From the NCBI GenBank assembly GCA_044507115.1, contig JBIQJZ010000180.1, positions 1 through 7,814 of the forward strand: DNA of 7,814 nucleotides, in the 5' to 3' direction. This DNA is from Chryseosolibacter sp044507115 (lineage in GTDB: Bacteria > Bacteroidota > Bacteroidia > Cytophagales > Cyclobacteriaceae). The notes under the pieces were generated by a model, which had not been told where the DNA came from, did no database searches, and saw only the letters and a list, made by a program, of their open reading frames with translations. How positions within the stretch are numbered: the first letter of the stretch is position 1; the number at the start of each line of letters is the position of its first letter. Shown piece by piece: positions 1 to 5,522 of the stretch. Both the position numbers and the translations under genes were made by a program.

Positions 1-41
1 CCCCGGATAAAACTATTTTAGCTTGCTGATCATTACACAAT

Positions 42-78
42 AAAAAGGGACCGAGACAGTTTTAGCTGTGTCGATCCC
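42..78 (-). terminator. Intrinsic terminator of the tRNA-Arg gene
   Basis: Read on the minus strand, two 13-nt arms (78-66 and 59-47) pair at 11 of 13 positions around a 6-nt loop (65-60). They are followed at once by five T residues (complement of 46-42) and then ATTG. The hairpin begins 6 nt after the tRNA discriminator base. This is the classical rho-independent form, well placed to end the tRNA transcript. The stem has two internal mismatches but G/C-rich ends. Confidence 0.85.
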
Positions 79-84
79 CGGGTG

Positions 85-158
85 TGAGCCTGCAGGGATT
101 CAAACCCCGACTCTTCTGATCCGTAGTCAGATGCTTTATTCAGTTAAGCTACAGGCCC
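85..158 (-). tRNA. tRNA-Arg, anticodon ACG
   Basis: The minus strand folds into a full 74-nt cloverleaf. The acceptor arms GGGCCTG and CAGGCTC pair fully with one G-T wobble. The D stem is GCTT/AAGC with a 9-nt loop, and the anticodon stem is TCTGA/TCAGA around loop CTACGGA. The variable loop has 5 nt, and the T stem is CGGGG/CCCTG around TTTGAAT. The anticodon ACG (124-122) becomes ICG after TadA deamination and decodes CGU, CGC and CGA. The discriminator is A and the 3' CCA is not encoded; CAC follows, so CCA must be added by the nucleotidyltransferase. Oddities: the D loop has G18-A19 rather than GG, and the T loop has T at 56 rather than C, so the usual G19-C56 elbow pair is replaced by a possible A19-U56. 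C13-G22 is likewise T13-A22. All stems are intact, so I read it as functional, though divergent. Confidence 0.95.
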
Positions 159-172
159 GCGCAAAAATGCGA

Positions 173-190
173 TCCCAATTAAATTTGGGA
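173..190 (-). repeat. Inverted repeat in the tRNA precursor leader
   Basis: TCCCAA (173-178) and TTGGGA (185-190) form a 6-bp inverted repeat around a 6-nt AT-only spacer. It lies between the tRNA promoter and the mature tRNA 5' end. If transcription starts about 5-7 nt past the -7 box, the hairpin sits at the extreme 5' end of the precursor, upstream of the RNase P cut at 158/159. It could protect the precursor or be chance; nothing in the sequence decides. Confidence 0.35.
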
Positions 191-194
191 GGTG

Positions 195-225
195 CAAATG
201 TAAAGAATAAATCAACGCCACAAAA
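195..225 (-). promoter_or_regulatory. Bacteroidetes-type promoter of the tRNA-Arg gene
   Basis: On the minus strand TTTTG (225-221) is followed after 18 bp by TACATTTG (202-195), a perfect match to the Bacteroidetes -7 consensus TAnnTTTG. The -33 box and spacing also fit the primary sigma factor of this phylum. The expected start is near 188-190, giving a precursor leader of about 30 nt before the mature tRNA end at 158. Its -33 box lies 6 bp from that of the divergent promoter serving the outer-membrane protein gene. Confidence 0.8.
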
Positions 226-231
226 TAACGG

Positions 232-262
232 TTTGGCCCTGCCGACAAAAAAGCTATTTTTG
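232..262 (+). promoter_or_regulatory. Bacteroidetes-type promoter of the outer-membrane protein gene
   Basis: TTTG (232-235), a 19-bp spacer and TATTTTTG (255-262) match TTTG-N19-TAnnTTTG exactly. Transcription would begin near 268, leaving a 5' leader of about 20 nt before the ATG at 290. This promoter is also evidence for that ATG, because any start upstream of about 268 would lie outside the transcript. The -7 box overlaps one arm of an AT-rich inverted repeat, CAAAAA (245-250) with TTTTTG (257-262). Confidence 0.78.
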
Positions 263-289
263 GGCCTCATTCACCGGAAATTCATCAGC

Positions 290-1039
290 ATGAACAGATT
301 TTTCGCACTGCTGCTTTTCGCCGCATTTTTATCACCGGCCTATGCTCAGGTATCAGAACCGGGCGCAGAATCGGCTTATACTACTTCGGCAAAGGGCGAC
401 CGGCCCGATATTCCGGGAACTTTTGTCTTGGAACTTGGACTGAACAGCGGTCTGAATGCGCCGCAGCGTTTTGATCTCGGGTTCTGGGGTTCGCGAACGC
501 TCAATGTATACTATACATATGAACTCCGTGTACTTCAATCCAAGTTCAGCGTCCTACCGGGATTCGGATTGAGTCTCGAGCGTTACAAGTTCCGAAACGG
601 CGCAACCCTTGGCTACGATGCGGACTCGGTCGAACTTTTCCTGCCGTCCGAAACACCCAACATTACCGGTGAGCGCAAATCCCAGCTAATTACAAATTAC
701 ATGGAAATACCACTGGAGCTGCGGTTTACTTCGCGGCCAAGTGATCCGAACCGGGCGTTGAAGATTGGTGTGGGCGGGCGTATCGGAGTTCTGTACGACT
801 CGTTTACAAAAATGAAATACAAATCCGACGGTGAGGTCAAGCAACTCAAGGATAAGCAGAACTTCAACCTCACCCAATTCAGGTATGGTATATTCGGCCG
901 ACTTGGAATTGGAAACTTCAGCCTCTTCGCGTACTACAACCTGACTCCGCTCTTCAAAGAAGGGGAGGGGCTATGGCAAAATCAGAAACCCGTCGACTTC
1001 CACACGATGACTGTGGGTGTCTCACTGGCGGCTTTCTAG
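290..1039 (+). CDS. Secreted outer-membrane beta-barrel protein (PorT/OMP_b-brl_2-like)
   Basis: The 249-residue protein starts with a clear type I signal peptide (MNRFFALLLFAAFLSPAYA, then Q20). The mature part is rich in alternating aromatic and polar strands separated by turns, such as YMEIPLELRF at 137-146, GVGGRIGVLYDSF, and FRYGIFGRLGIGNFSLFAYY near the end. It finishes in Phe249, the usual BAM-recognised C-terminal residue. Size and pattern fit the small eight-stranded porin-like barrels common in Bacteroidota (PF13568-like); their individual functions are mostly unknown. The frame stays open upstream to a GTG at 68, but that stretch would cover the antisense strand of the tRNA and the promoter, so the ATG at 290 is chosen. 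It is probably monocistronic, with its own promoter and another promoter after its stop. The fold assignment is by recognition, not by search. Confidence 0.85.
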   Translation: MNRFFALLLFAAFLSPAYAQVSEPGAESAYTTSAKGDRPDIPGTFVLELGLNSGLNAPQRFDLGFWGSRTLNVYYTYELRVLQSKFSVLPGFGLSLERYKFRNGATLGYDADSVELFLPSETPNITGERKSQLITNYMEIPLELRFTSRPSDPNRALKIGVGGRIGVLYDSFTKMKYKSDGEVKQLKDKQNFNLTQFRYGIFGRLGIGNFSLFAYYNLTPLFKEGEGLWQNQKPVDFHTMTVGVSLAAF

Positions 1040-1045
1040 ACTCTT

Positions 1046-1076
1046 TTTGTGTTCTCTGTCTGATTTCGTATCTTAA
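1046..1076 (+). promoter_or_regulatory. Probable promoter of the glycosidase-like gene
   Basis: TTTG (1046-1049), a 19-bp spacer and TATCTTAA (1069-1076) give a full -33 box and a -7 box keeping TA and TT of TAnnTTTG but lacking the final TG. It starts 7 bp after the stop of the upstream gene. Transcription would begin near 1082, leaving a leader of about 88 nt before the ATG at 1170. Confidence 0.55.
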
Positions 1077-1079
1077 GTA

Positions 1080-1104
1080 CACCTCTTATGCGATAGCAGA
1101 GGTG
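1080..1104 (+). repeat. Inverted repeat at the start of the glycosidase-like mRNA leader
   Basis: CACCTCT (1080-1086) and AGAGGTG (1098-1104) pair perfectly over 7 bp around an 11-nt loop. With the promoter ending at 1076 this would be the first structure in the transcript. No T tract follows on either strand, so it does not look like a terminator. A mRNA-stabilising 5' hairpin or a regulator-binding site are both possible. Confidence 0.4.
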
Positions 1105-1169
1105 CATTTCTACTGCGCTCATTTGCCTCGACATACAAGCGAGTATTGAAAGAAACCAGACCAAGTTCT

Positions 1170-3710
1170 ATGAACATCTCGAAGCCAGAATCGGCATTTG
1201 CGAGAAGCGCATGCCATCTTACTCTCTTTTTGTTTTTTCTGTTGCAGCACCTCGTTTTTGCACAAGCCCAGGTCCGCCATGAATCCGGTGGGAAAACAAT
1301 CCGAATACAGGATAAAGCGGGCAGCCTGGTACTCATCGTAGACTATGACGAAAAGCTGATTGTCAGCCGACTCGATGTCTTAGGGCAAACTCCGGTATCA
1401 AATGACGACGGTGTTTTTAGTGCAGTGAAGATCGACGATCAATGGTTTACCACAAAAGCCGGGATCACTACCCCTGAAGTCAGCATCGCAAAAGATAGGG
1501 TCACCATCGACAAAATCTTATATGGCGATCGGGATAACCCAATAAAGGAGAAATGGGTTTTTGTTGCCAACGTTGATTACGTAGACTGGTCGATTGAGCG
1601 AAAATATCCTGCCGCAGCACGTATTGAGGACACCGGGTTCCCCCAATGGTCTTTCAACAACATGGAGACGTGGACGGGTGCGTTGCTTGGAACGGGCGGA
1701 GTGGCATGGGCGAAACTATTCGACCGCCCGAATGCATCGTTTGGCAATCACACCGGAGAAGTGACACTTTGGAATCAGGAGAACAAGGCAGCGTTGCGGA
1801 TCACTGCTGGCGGCGACCAACAACATTACGCCGTCCGCTTTACGCGCCAGCCGGATGATAAATGGACACTAAACTACACCGCGAGTAATGATCGCATAGT
1901 CACCAAGCACGCATTGAGCCGGTTTATCAGGAATCGCCAGGATATCTGGGACACGCTTGCCGTCACGGGTACGGTACACGCCTCGTACCGCTTGCAGGCC
2001 GTGGACTACGACACGGATTATCACCGAGGACACTTTCCGGGTTTAGATGGTGAATCGATCCGTCGTGTATTGAACACGATTGCGCGGGTTGGCGTCATTG
2101 ATGAAAATATTATCGGTTCGAACAACTGGCACTTGAGTGCGGGGTTCGCAGTGCTGCACGAGCAATGGATTGCGCAAATGGGACTCGCAATCAATGATCC
2201 CAACTACTTAAGGAATCACAAAAAGGCACTCGACTACTTTCGCGACCATGCGGTTTCGGCTGATGGGCGCGTCAAGCCAAGGTGGGCGTATGTCAGTGGA
2301 GATCACGAGCCGGGGACGTATGACGAAAACGGTTTTTATGAGGCGCAATGGGGTCGACTGCTCGACTCGAATACCGATCAGGTGATCAATGTGGCAGAGC
2401 TCTTTCATATGAATGGTGACGTCGATTGGGTGCGCACGCACAAACTCTCGTGCGAGAAGGCTTTGGCTTACCTTCTCCAAAGGGACTCCGACAGCGATGG
2501 CTTGGTAGAAGCCATGACTGACTCGTATAAAGAGAAGAGAGGAAGTGATTGGATTGACGTCATCTGGGCTTCCTATGAAAACGCATTCCTCAATGCAAAG
2601 ATGTATGAGGCGCTGGTTCAATGGGCAGTGGTTGAACGGGTCCTGGGTGATACCTCCCGCGCCGACGAATACCTCTCCCGCGCCGACAAACTCAAGCGTA
2701 GGTTCAACGAGCCCGTAGCGCAGGGCGGATTCTGGGACCCGGAGAAAAAGTGGTATGTATACTGGCGGGATAAAGATGACACGATTCACGGCAGCAACCT
2801 GGTAACACCGGTTAATTTCATGGCGATCGCATACGGGATTTGTGATGACCGCGAGAGACAGGCTTCTGTATTGAGCAAGATCGAATCACTGATGCAGGAG
2901 GAGGACCTTTTTATGTGGCCGATCAGCTTTTTCCCGTTTGAGTTGGACGAGGGACTTAAAGTAAATTACCCGTTCCCGAATTATGAGAACGGCGATATCT
3001 TCTTGGGATGGGGCGAGGTTGGAATTCGTGCCTACCAAAACTACGACGTTAATATTCCACTTAAGTACATACGCAATGTCTTGCATCAGTACGACAAGGA
3101 CGGTCTTGTGTTCCAGCGATACGATCGCGATGAAAAAGTCGGTAGGGGAACCGATATCCTGGCGAACAACGCGCTCCCTGTTGTCGGGTTGTACCGGAAT
3201 GTATTTGGGATACAGCCGAAGTACAACCGCCTTTATCTTGCTCCTCATATGACCGAGGTGCTTAACGGGACGAGAATACGATACTGGCTACGGGATCAGT
3301 TCTACAATCTCGAACTTTCTGTGGGAGACTACCAGGCGAGCACAGGGTGGTTTTCGATCGAATGTCCGCACGACTTTGGAATACAAGTCGAGGAAAATTC
3401 CGCTTTGTTTTTTGATAGCGATAACGCGACTCCCGACATGATCGTCCGGAGCGATGGAAACGGCAGGGTTAAATTAAGTGTCATGCAATGGAGCGAACAG
3501 GGGCCGCTCTTCAGAAAATGGATGGTCGCCGCAGCAGACCGGGCCGTTGGCCTGAAATGTGAGATCAATATGTTGACACCAAACACTGTATATGCGCTTT
3601 GGAGGAATGGCAATCGCGTCATGAATGTGAAAAGCGATGCACGGGGAACCATTGCGTTTCCAATGCGAGTCCGCCGAAACGGCTCTGATAACTTCGAGTT
3701 GCGACTTTGA
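1170..3710 (+). CDS. Secreted six-hairpin (alpha/alpha)6 glycosidase-like protein
   Basis: The 846-residue protein begins with a signal peptide (hydrophobic core about 17-30, cleavage near A31 or A33), so it acts outside the cytoplasm. Residues about 35-280 look like a beta-sandwich region. The central part is helix-rich and carries DSDSDGLVE (439-447), DWIDVIW (460-466) and YENAFLNAKMYEAL (469-482). These resemble the acidic catalytic-cleft segments of GH63, GH37, glycogen-debranching and GH94-like enzymes. NNALPVVGLYRNVFG (666-680) and GTRIRYW (700-706) recall the GH94-type barrel end and C-terminal sandwich. D439/D441/D443 could bind Ca. I cannot name the substrate, or say whether it is a hydrolase or a phosphorylase; secretion favours hydrolase. 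The frame extends to a TTG at 1146, but the ATG at 1170 gives the better signal peptide. An exported phosphoesterase gene follows after 144 bp with no strong terminator between, so the two may be cotranscribed. Confidence 0.72.
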   Translation: MNISKPESAFARSACHLTLFLFFLLQHLVFAQAQVRHESGGKTIRIQDKAGSLVLIVDYDEKLIVSRLDVLGQTPVSNDDGVFSAVKIDDQWFTTKAGITTPEVSIAKDRVTIDKILYGDRDNPIKEKWVFVANVDYVDWSIERKYPAAARIEDTGFPQWSFNNMETWTGALLGTGGVAWAKLFDRPNASFGNHTGEVTLWNQENKAALRITAGGDQQHYAVRFTRQPDDKWTLNYTASNDRIVTKHALSRFIRNRQDIWDTLAVTGTVHASYRLQAVDYDTDYHRGHFPGLDGESIRRVLNTIARVGVIDENIIGSNNWHLSAGFAVLHEQWIAQMGLAINDPNYLRNHKKALDYFRDHAVSADGRVKPRWAYVSGDHEPGTYDENGFYEAQWGRLLDSNTDQVINVAELFHMNGDVDWVRTHKLSCEKALAYLLQRDSDSDGLVEAMTDSYKEKRGSDWIDVIWASYENAFLNAKMYEALVQWAVVERVLGDTSRADEYLSRADKLKRRFNEPVAQGGFWDPEKKWYVYWRDKDDTIHGSNLVTPVNFMAIAYGICDDRERQASVLSKIESLMQEEDLFMWPISFFPFELDEGLKVNYPFPNYENGDIFLGWGEVGIRAYQNYDVNIPLKYIRNVLHQYDKDGLVFQRYDRDEKVGRGTDILANNALPVVGLYRNVFGIQPKYNRLYLAPHMTEVLNGTRIRYWLRDQFYNLELSVGDYQASTGWFSIECPHDFGIQVEENSALFFDSDNATPDMIVRSDGNGRVKLSVMQWSEQGPLFRKWMVAAADRAVGLKCEINMLTPNTVYALWRNGNRVMNVKSDARGTIAFPMRVRRNGSDNFELRL

Positions 3711-3718
3711 CAGGATGT

Positions 3719-3730
3719 CGCCACGTGGCG
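3719..3730. repeat. Perfect 12-bp palindrome CGCCACGTGGCG
   Basis: The palindrome begins 9 bp after the stop of the glycosidase-like gene. With a 4-nt loop it leaves a 4-bp GC stem and no T tract follows, so it is a poor intrinsic terminator. It could be a protein-binding site or a short mRNA 3' hairpin. Confidence 0.4.
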
Positions 3731-3775
3731 GTGAGTATGGGGTTGCCGTTTGAATGCCCTTGAGGAACGCTCCGA

Positions 3776-3800
3776 TTCGCAGAAACATTTTCGCAGAAAC
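3776..3800 (+). repeat. Pair of 11-bp direct repeats upstream of the phosphoesterase gene
   Basis: TTCGCAGAAAC occurs at 3776-3786 and exactly again at 3790-3800, a 14-bp period, 55 bp before the ATG at 3855. A shorter echo, CGCAG, follows at 3804-3808. Tandem direct repeats in a promoter-sized gap are typical of activator or repressor sites. No matching regulator gene is in the window. Confidence 0.4.
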
Positions 3801-3854
3801 TGGCGCAGTTCGGCAATCTTTGATTACTTTGTTTCAAGTCTAAATACATATCCC

Positions 3855-5456
3855 ATGAAGTTCAGGCACCTCACAAACGCAGCTGTTTTTGCTGTATTCA
3901 CACTTGTATGGTCTTTATTTCAGATCCCCGGCTTTGCCCAGTCTGTTGTGACAGGCGTTGTGTATGAGGATGCCAACCTGAATGGTAAGCGAGACAAAAA
4001 AGAAAAGGGCATACCTGGGGTTGGGGTGAGCAATGGTATCGATGTAGCGATTACCGACGACAAGGGGGTCTACAAACTTCCCATCGGGAATGACAATATC
4101 ATTTTTGTTATCAAGCCTTCGGGATATAAGGTGCCAGTCAGCGATCGATTTCAGCCGAAATTTTACTATACGCACAAGCCGGCTGGTCATCCGGAAGGAT
4201 ATCGGTATAAGGGTACACCGCCGACTGGCAAGCTTCCAAAGTCGGTCGATTTCGCCTTGTCACCTAGTGCCGAGCAAGTCAACTTTACTACGCTGGTTTT
4301 TGGTGATCCGCAGCCGTATACTATCGAGGAGGTTCAGCACTTTTCCCGTGGCATCGTCAAAGAGGTTGCCGGAATCCGGGATGTCGCGTTTGGGCTTAGT
4401 CTTGGAGACCTTGTCGGCGACAACTTGGACTTGCACAATCCCTATATCGATGCCGTTGCAAAAGTCGGCGTCCCTTGGTATAACGTTATGGGGAACCACG
4501 ACATGAACTACGAGGCTCGTGTGGACTCGTTGTCGGACGAAACATTCGAATTCCATTTCGGGCCGGCGAACTACGCGTTCAACTACGGCCAGGTTCATTT
4601 CATCATACTCGACGATATTCTGTATCCGGATCCAAGGGACGGCGATGGCTATCAAGGTGGTTTTCGGAAAAGTCAGCTCGACTTTGTGGAGAACAACCTG
4701 AAGCACGTCAGCAAGGACAGACTCGTTGTTCTGGCGTTTCACATCCCCCTGAAATTTGAAAGTAACAACTTTCGAGTGGCTGACCGGCAGCGCTTGTTCG
4801 ACCTGCTGAAAGATTATCCCAACACGCTGTCATTATCTGCTCACACGCACCTGCAACGCAATGATTTTTTTGGTAAGGCGGAGGGCTGGTCCCGGAAGAA
4901 GCCACACCACGAGTATAATGTCGGGACCACGTGCGGCGATTGGTATTCGGGTGAGTTGAATGCCGATGGCGTGCCGTACTCGACAATGCGAGACGGAACA
5001 CCGAAGGGGTATGCCTTTATTCATTTTAAAGGAAACGAGTATGTTATCGACTATCAGGTTGCTGGAAAACCGAGTGAGTACCGCATGGAGATATATGCGC
5101 CCAAGGTTATTCCGACTGGACGCAGGACCACCGCCGGAATCTATGTCAATTTCTTCATGGGTTCCAGGAACGACAAAGTCGAGTACCGAATAGGTGGAGG
5201 TGACTGGAAGTCGATGACGTTTACGGAGGACGTAGATCCTTCTTATACAGCTTTGCTATATAAATGGGACATGCTCGATAGTCTCATCCCCGGCAGGCGG
5301 CCCAGTAACGCATCGAAGAGCACGCATTTGTGGCGTGCAGCATTTCCGACTGGGCTGGCGGTCGGTGAGCATACGATTGAAGTCCGGGCGACGGATATGT
5401 TCGGCAGAACGTTTACGCAAACGAGGAAGTTTCGAGTTCAGGACCCCGTTCGCTGA
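3855..5456 (+). CDS. Secreted calcineurin-like metallophosphoesterase, three-domain type
   Basis: The 533-residue protein has a signal peptide (cleavage A28|Q29) and three parts. Residues about 31-120 form an SdrD-B/MetallophosN-like beta domain with an acidic loop (D39, N41, N43, D47). About 145-340 is the metallophosphatase core, with GDPQ (D151, Q153), GDLVGD (D185), GNHD (N214, H215), H296 and AHTH (H330, H332). About 408-533 is the C-terminal beta domain usual in this family. The metal-site set is complete, so a dinuclear metal hydrolase of phosphomonoesters or diesters is expected in the periplasm or at the surface. Two motif variants occur: DPQ for the common DxH, which I recall as normal in this subfamily, and Ala for Gly in GHTH. 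The frame is open to a TTG at 3750, but only the ATG at 3855 starts a signal peptide. The substrate is unknown; the neighbouring glycosidase-like gene suggests glycan-linked phosphate. Confidence 0.9.
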   Translation: MKFRHLTNAAVFAVFTLVWSLFQIPGFAQSVVTGVVYEDANLNGKRDKKEKGIPGVGVSNGIDVAITDDKGVYKLPIGNDNIIFVIKPSGYKVPVSDRFQPKFYYTHKPAGHPEGYRYKGTPPTGKLPKSVDFALSPSAEQVNFTTLVFGDPQPYTIEEVQHFSRGIVKEVAGIRDVAFGLSLGDLVGDNLDLHNPYIDAVAKVGVPWYNVMGNHDMNYEARVDSLSDETFEFHFGPANYAFNYGQVHFIILDDILYPDPRDGDGYQGGFRKSQLDFVENNLKHVSKDRLVVLAFHIPLKFESNNFRVADRQRLFDLLKDYPNTLSLSAHTHLQRNDFFGKAEGWSRKKPHHEYNVGTTCGDWYSGELNADGVPYSTMRDGTPKGYAFIHFKGNEYVIDYQVAGKPSEYRMEIYAPKVIPTGRRTTAGIYVNFFMGSRNDKVEYRIGGGDWKSMTFTEDVDPSYTALLYKWDMLDSLIPGRRPSNASKSTHLWRAAFPTGLAVGEHTIEVRATDMFGRTFTQTRKFRVQDPVR

Positions 5457-5468
5457 TATTTGCAGATG

Positions 5469-5500
5469 GCTGTGTTACCTGGCATGGCAGAATTTTTTTT
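5469..5500 (+). terminator. Weak intrinsic terminator or attenuator after the phosphoesterase gene
   Basis: GCTGTG (5469-5474) can pair with CATGGC (5483-5488) over 6 bp, two of them G-U, around an 8-nt loop. Eight T residues follow at 5493-5500. The T tract is strong but the hairpin is weak and separated from it by 4 nt. If it works, it would separate or attenuate the exporter gene that starts 23 bp later. Confidence 0.4.
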
Positions 5501-5501
5501 C

Positions 5502-5519
5502 GGTGTCTTATAAAACACC
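5502..5519. repeat. Near-perfect 18-bp palindrome before the exporter start codon
   Basis: GGTGTCTTATAAAACACC has GGTGT/ACACC outer arms and a TTATAA core, with one mismatched pair between the arms and the core. It ends 3 bp before the TTG start at 5523. As DNA it has the size of a dimeric repressor operator; as RNA it would place a hairpin over the ribosome-binding region. Either would let it control the exporter. Confidence 0.45.
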
Positions 5520-5522
5520 ACA

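Noticed and set aside
1..84. Possible integration (att) site at the tRNA 3' end, with repeated TTTTAGCT (16-23, 60-67) and CCCCGG (1-6, 76-81)
   Set aside because: No duplicated tRNA 3' segment and no integrase are visible. The second TTTTAGCT copy overlaps the terminator loop and the repeats are short enough to be chance.
1022..1049. Possible terminator after the outer-membrane protein gene (T5 at 1044-1048)
   Set aside because: Only a 4-bp GTCT/AGAC stem with a long loop precedes the T run, and the run is better read as part of the -33 box of the next promoter.
2208..2789. 193-codon open frame on the minus strand
   Set aside because: It lies wholly inside the glycosidase-like gene, whose product has a signal peptide and family motifs; the antisense product shows no recognisable features.
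4260..4742. 160-codon minus-strand frame within the phosphoesterase gene
   Set aside because: It is antisense to the metal-binding core (D151 to H296), which is plainly the real coding strand.
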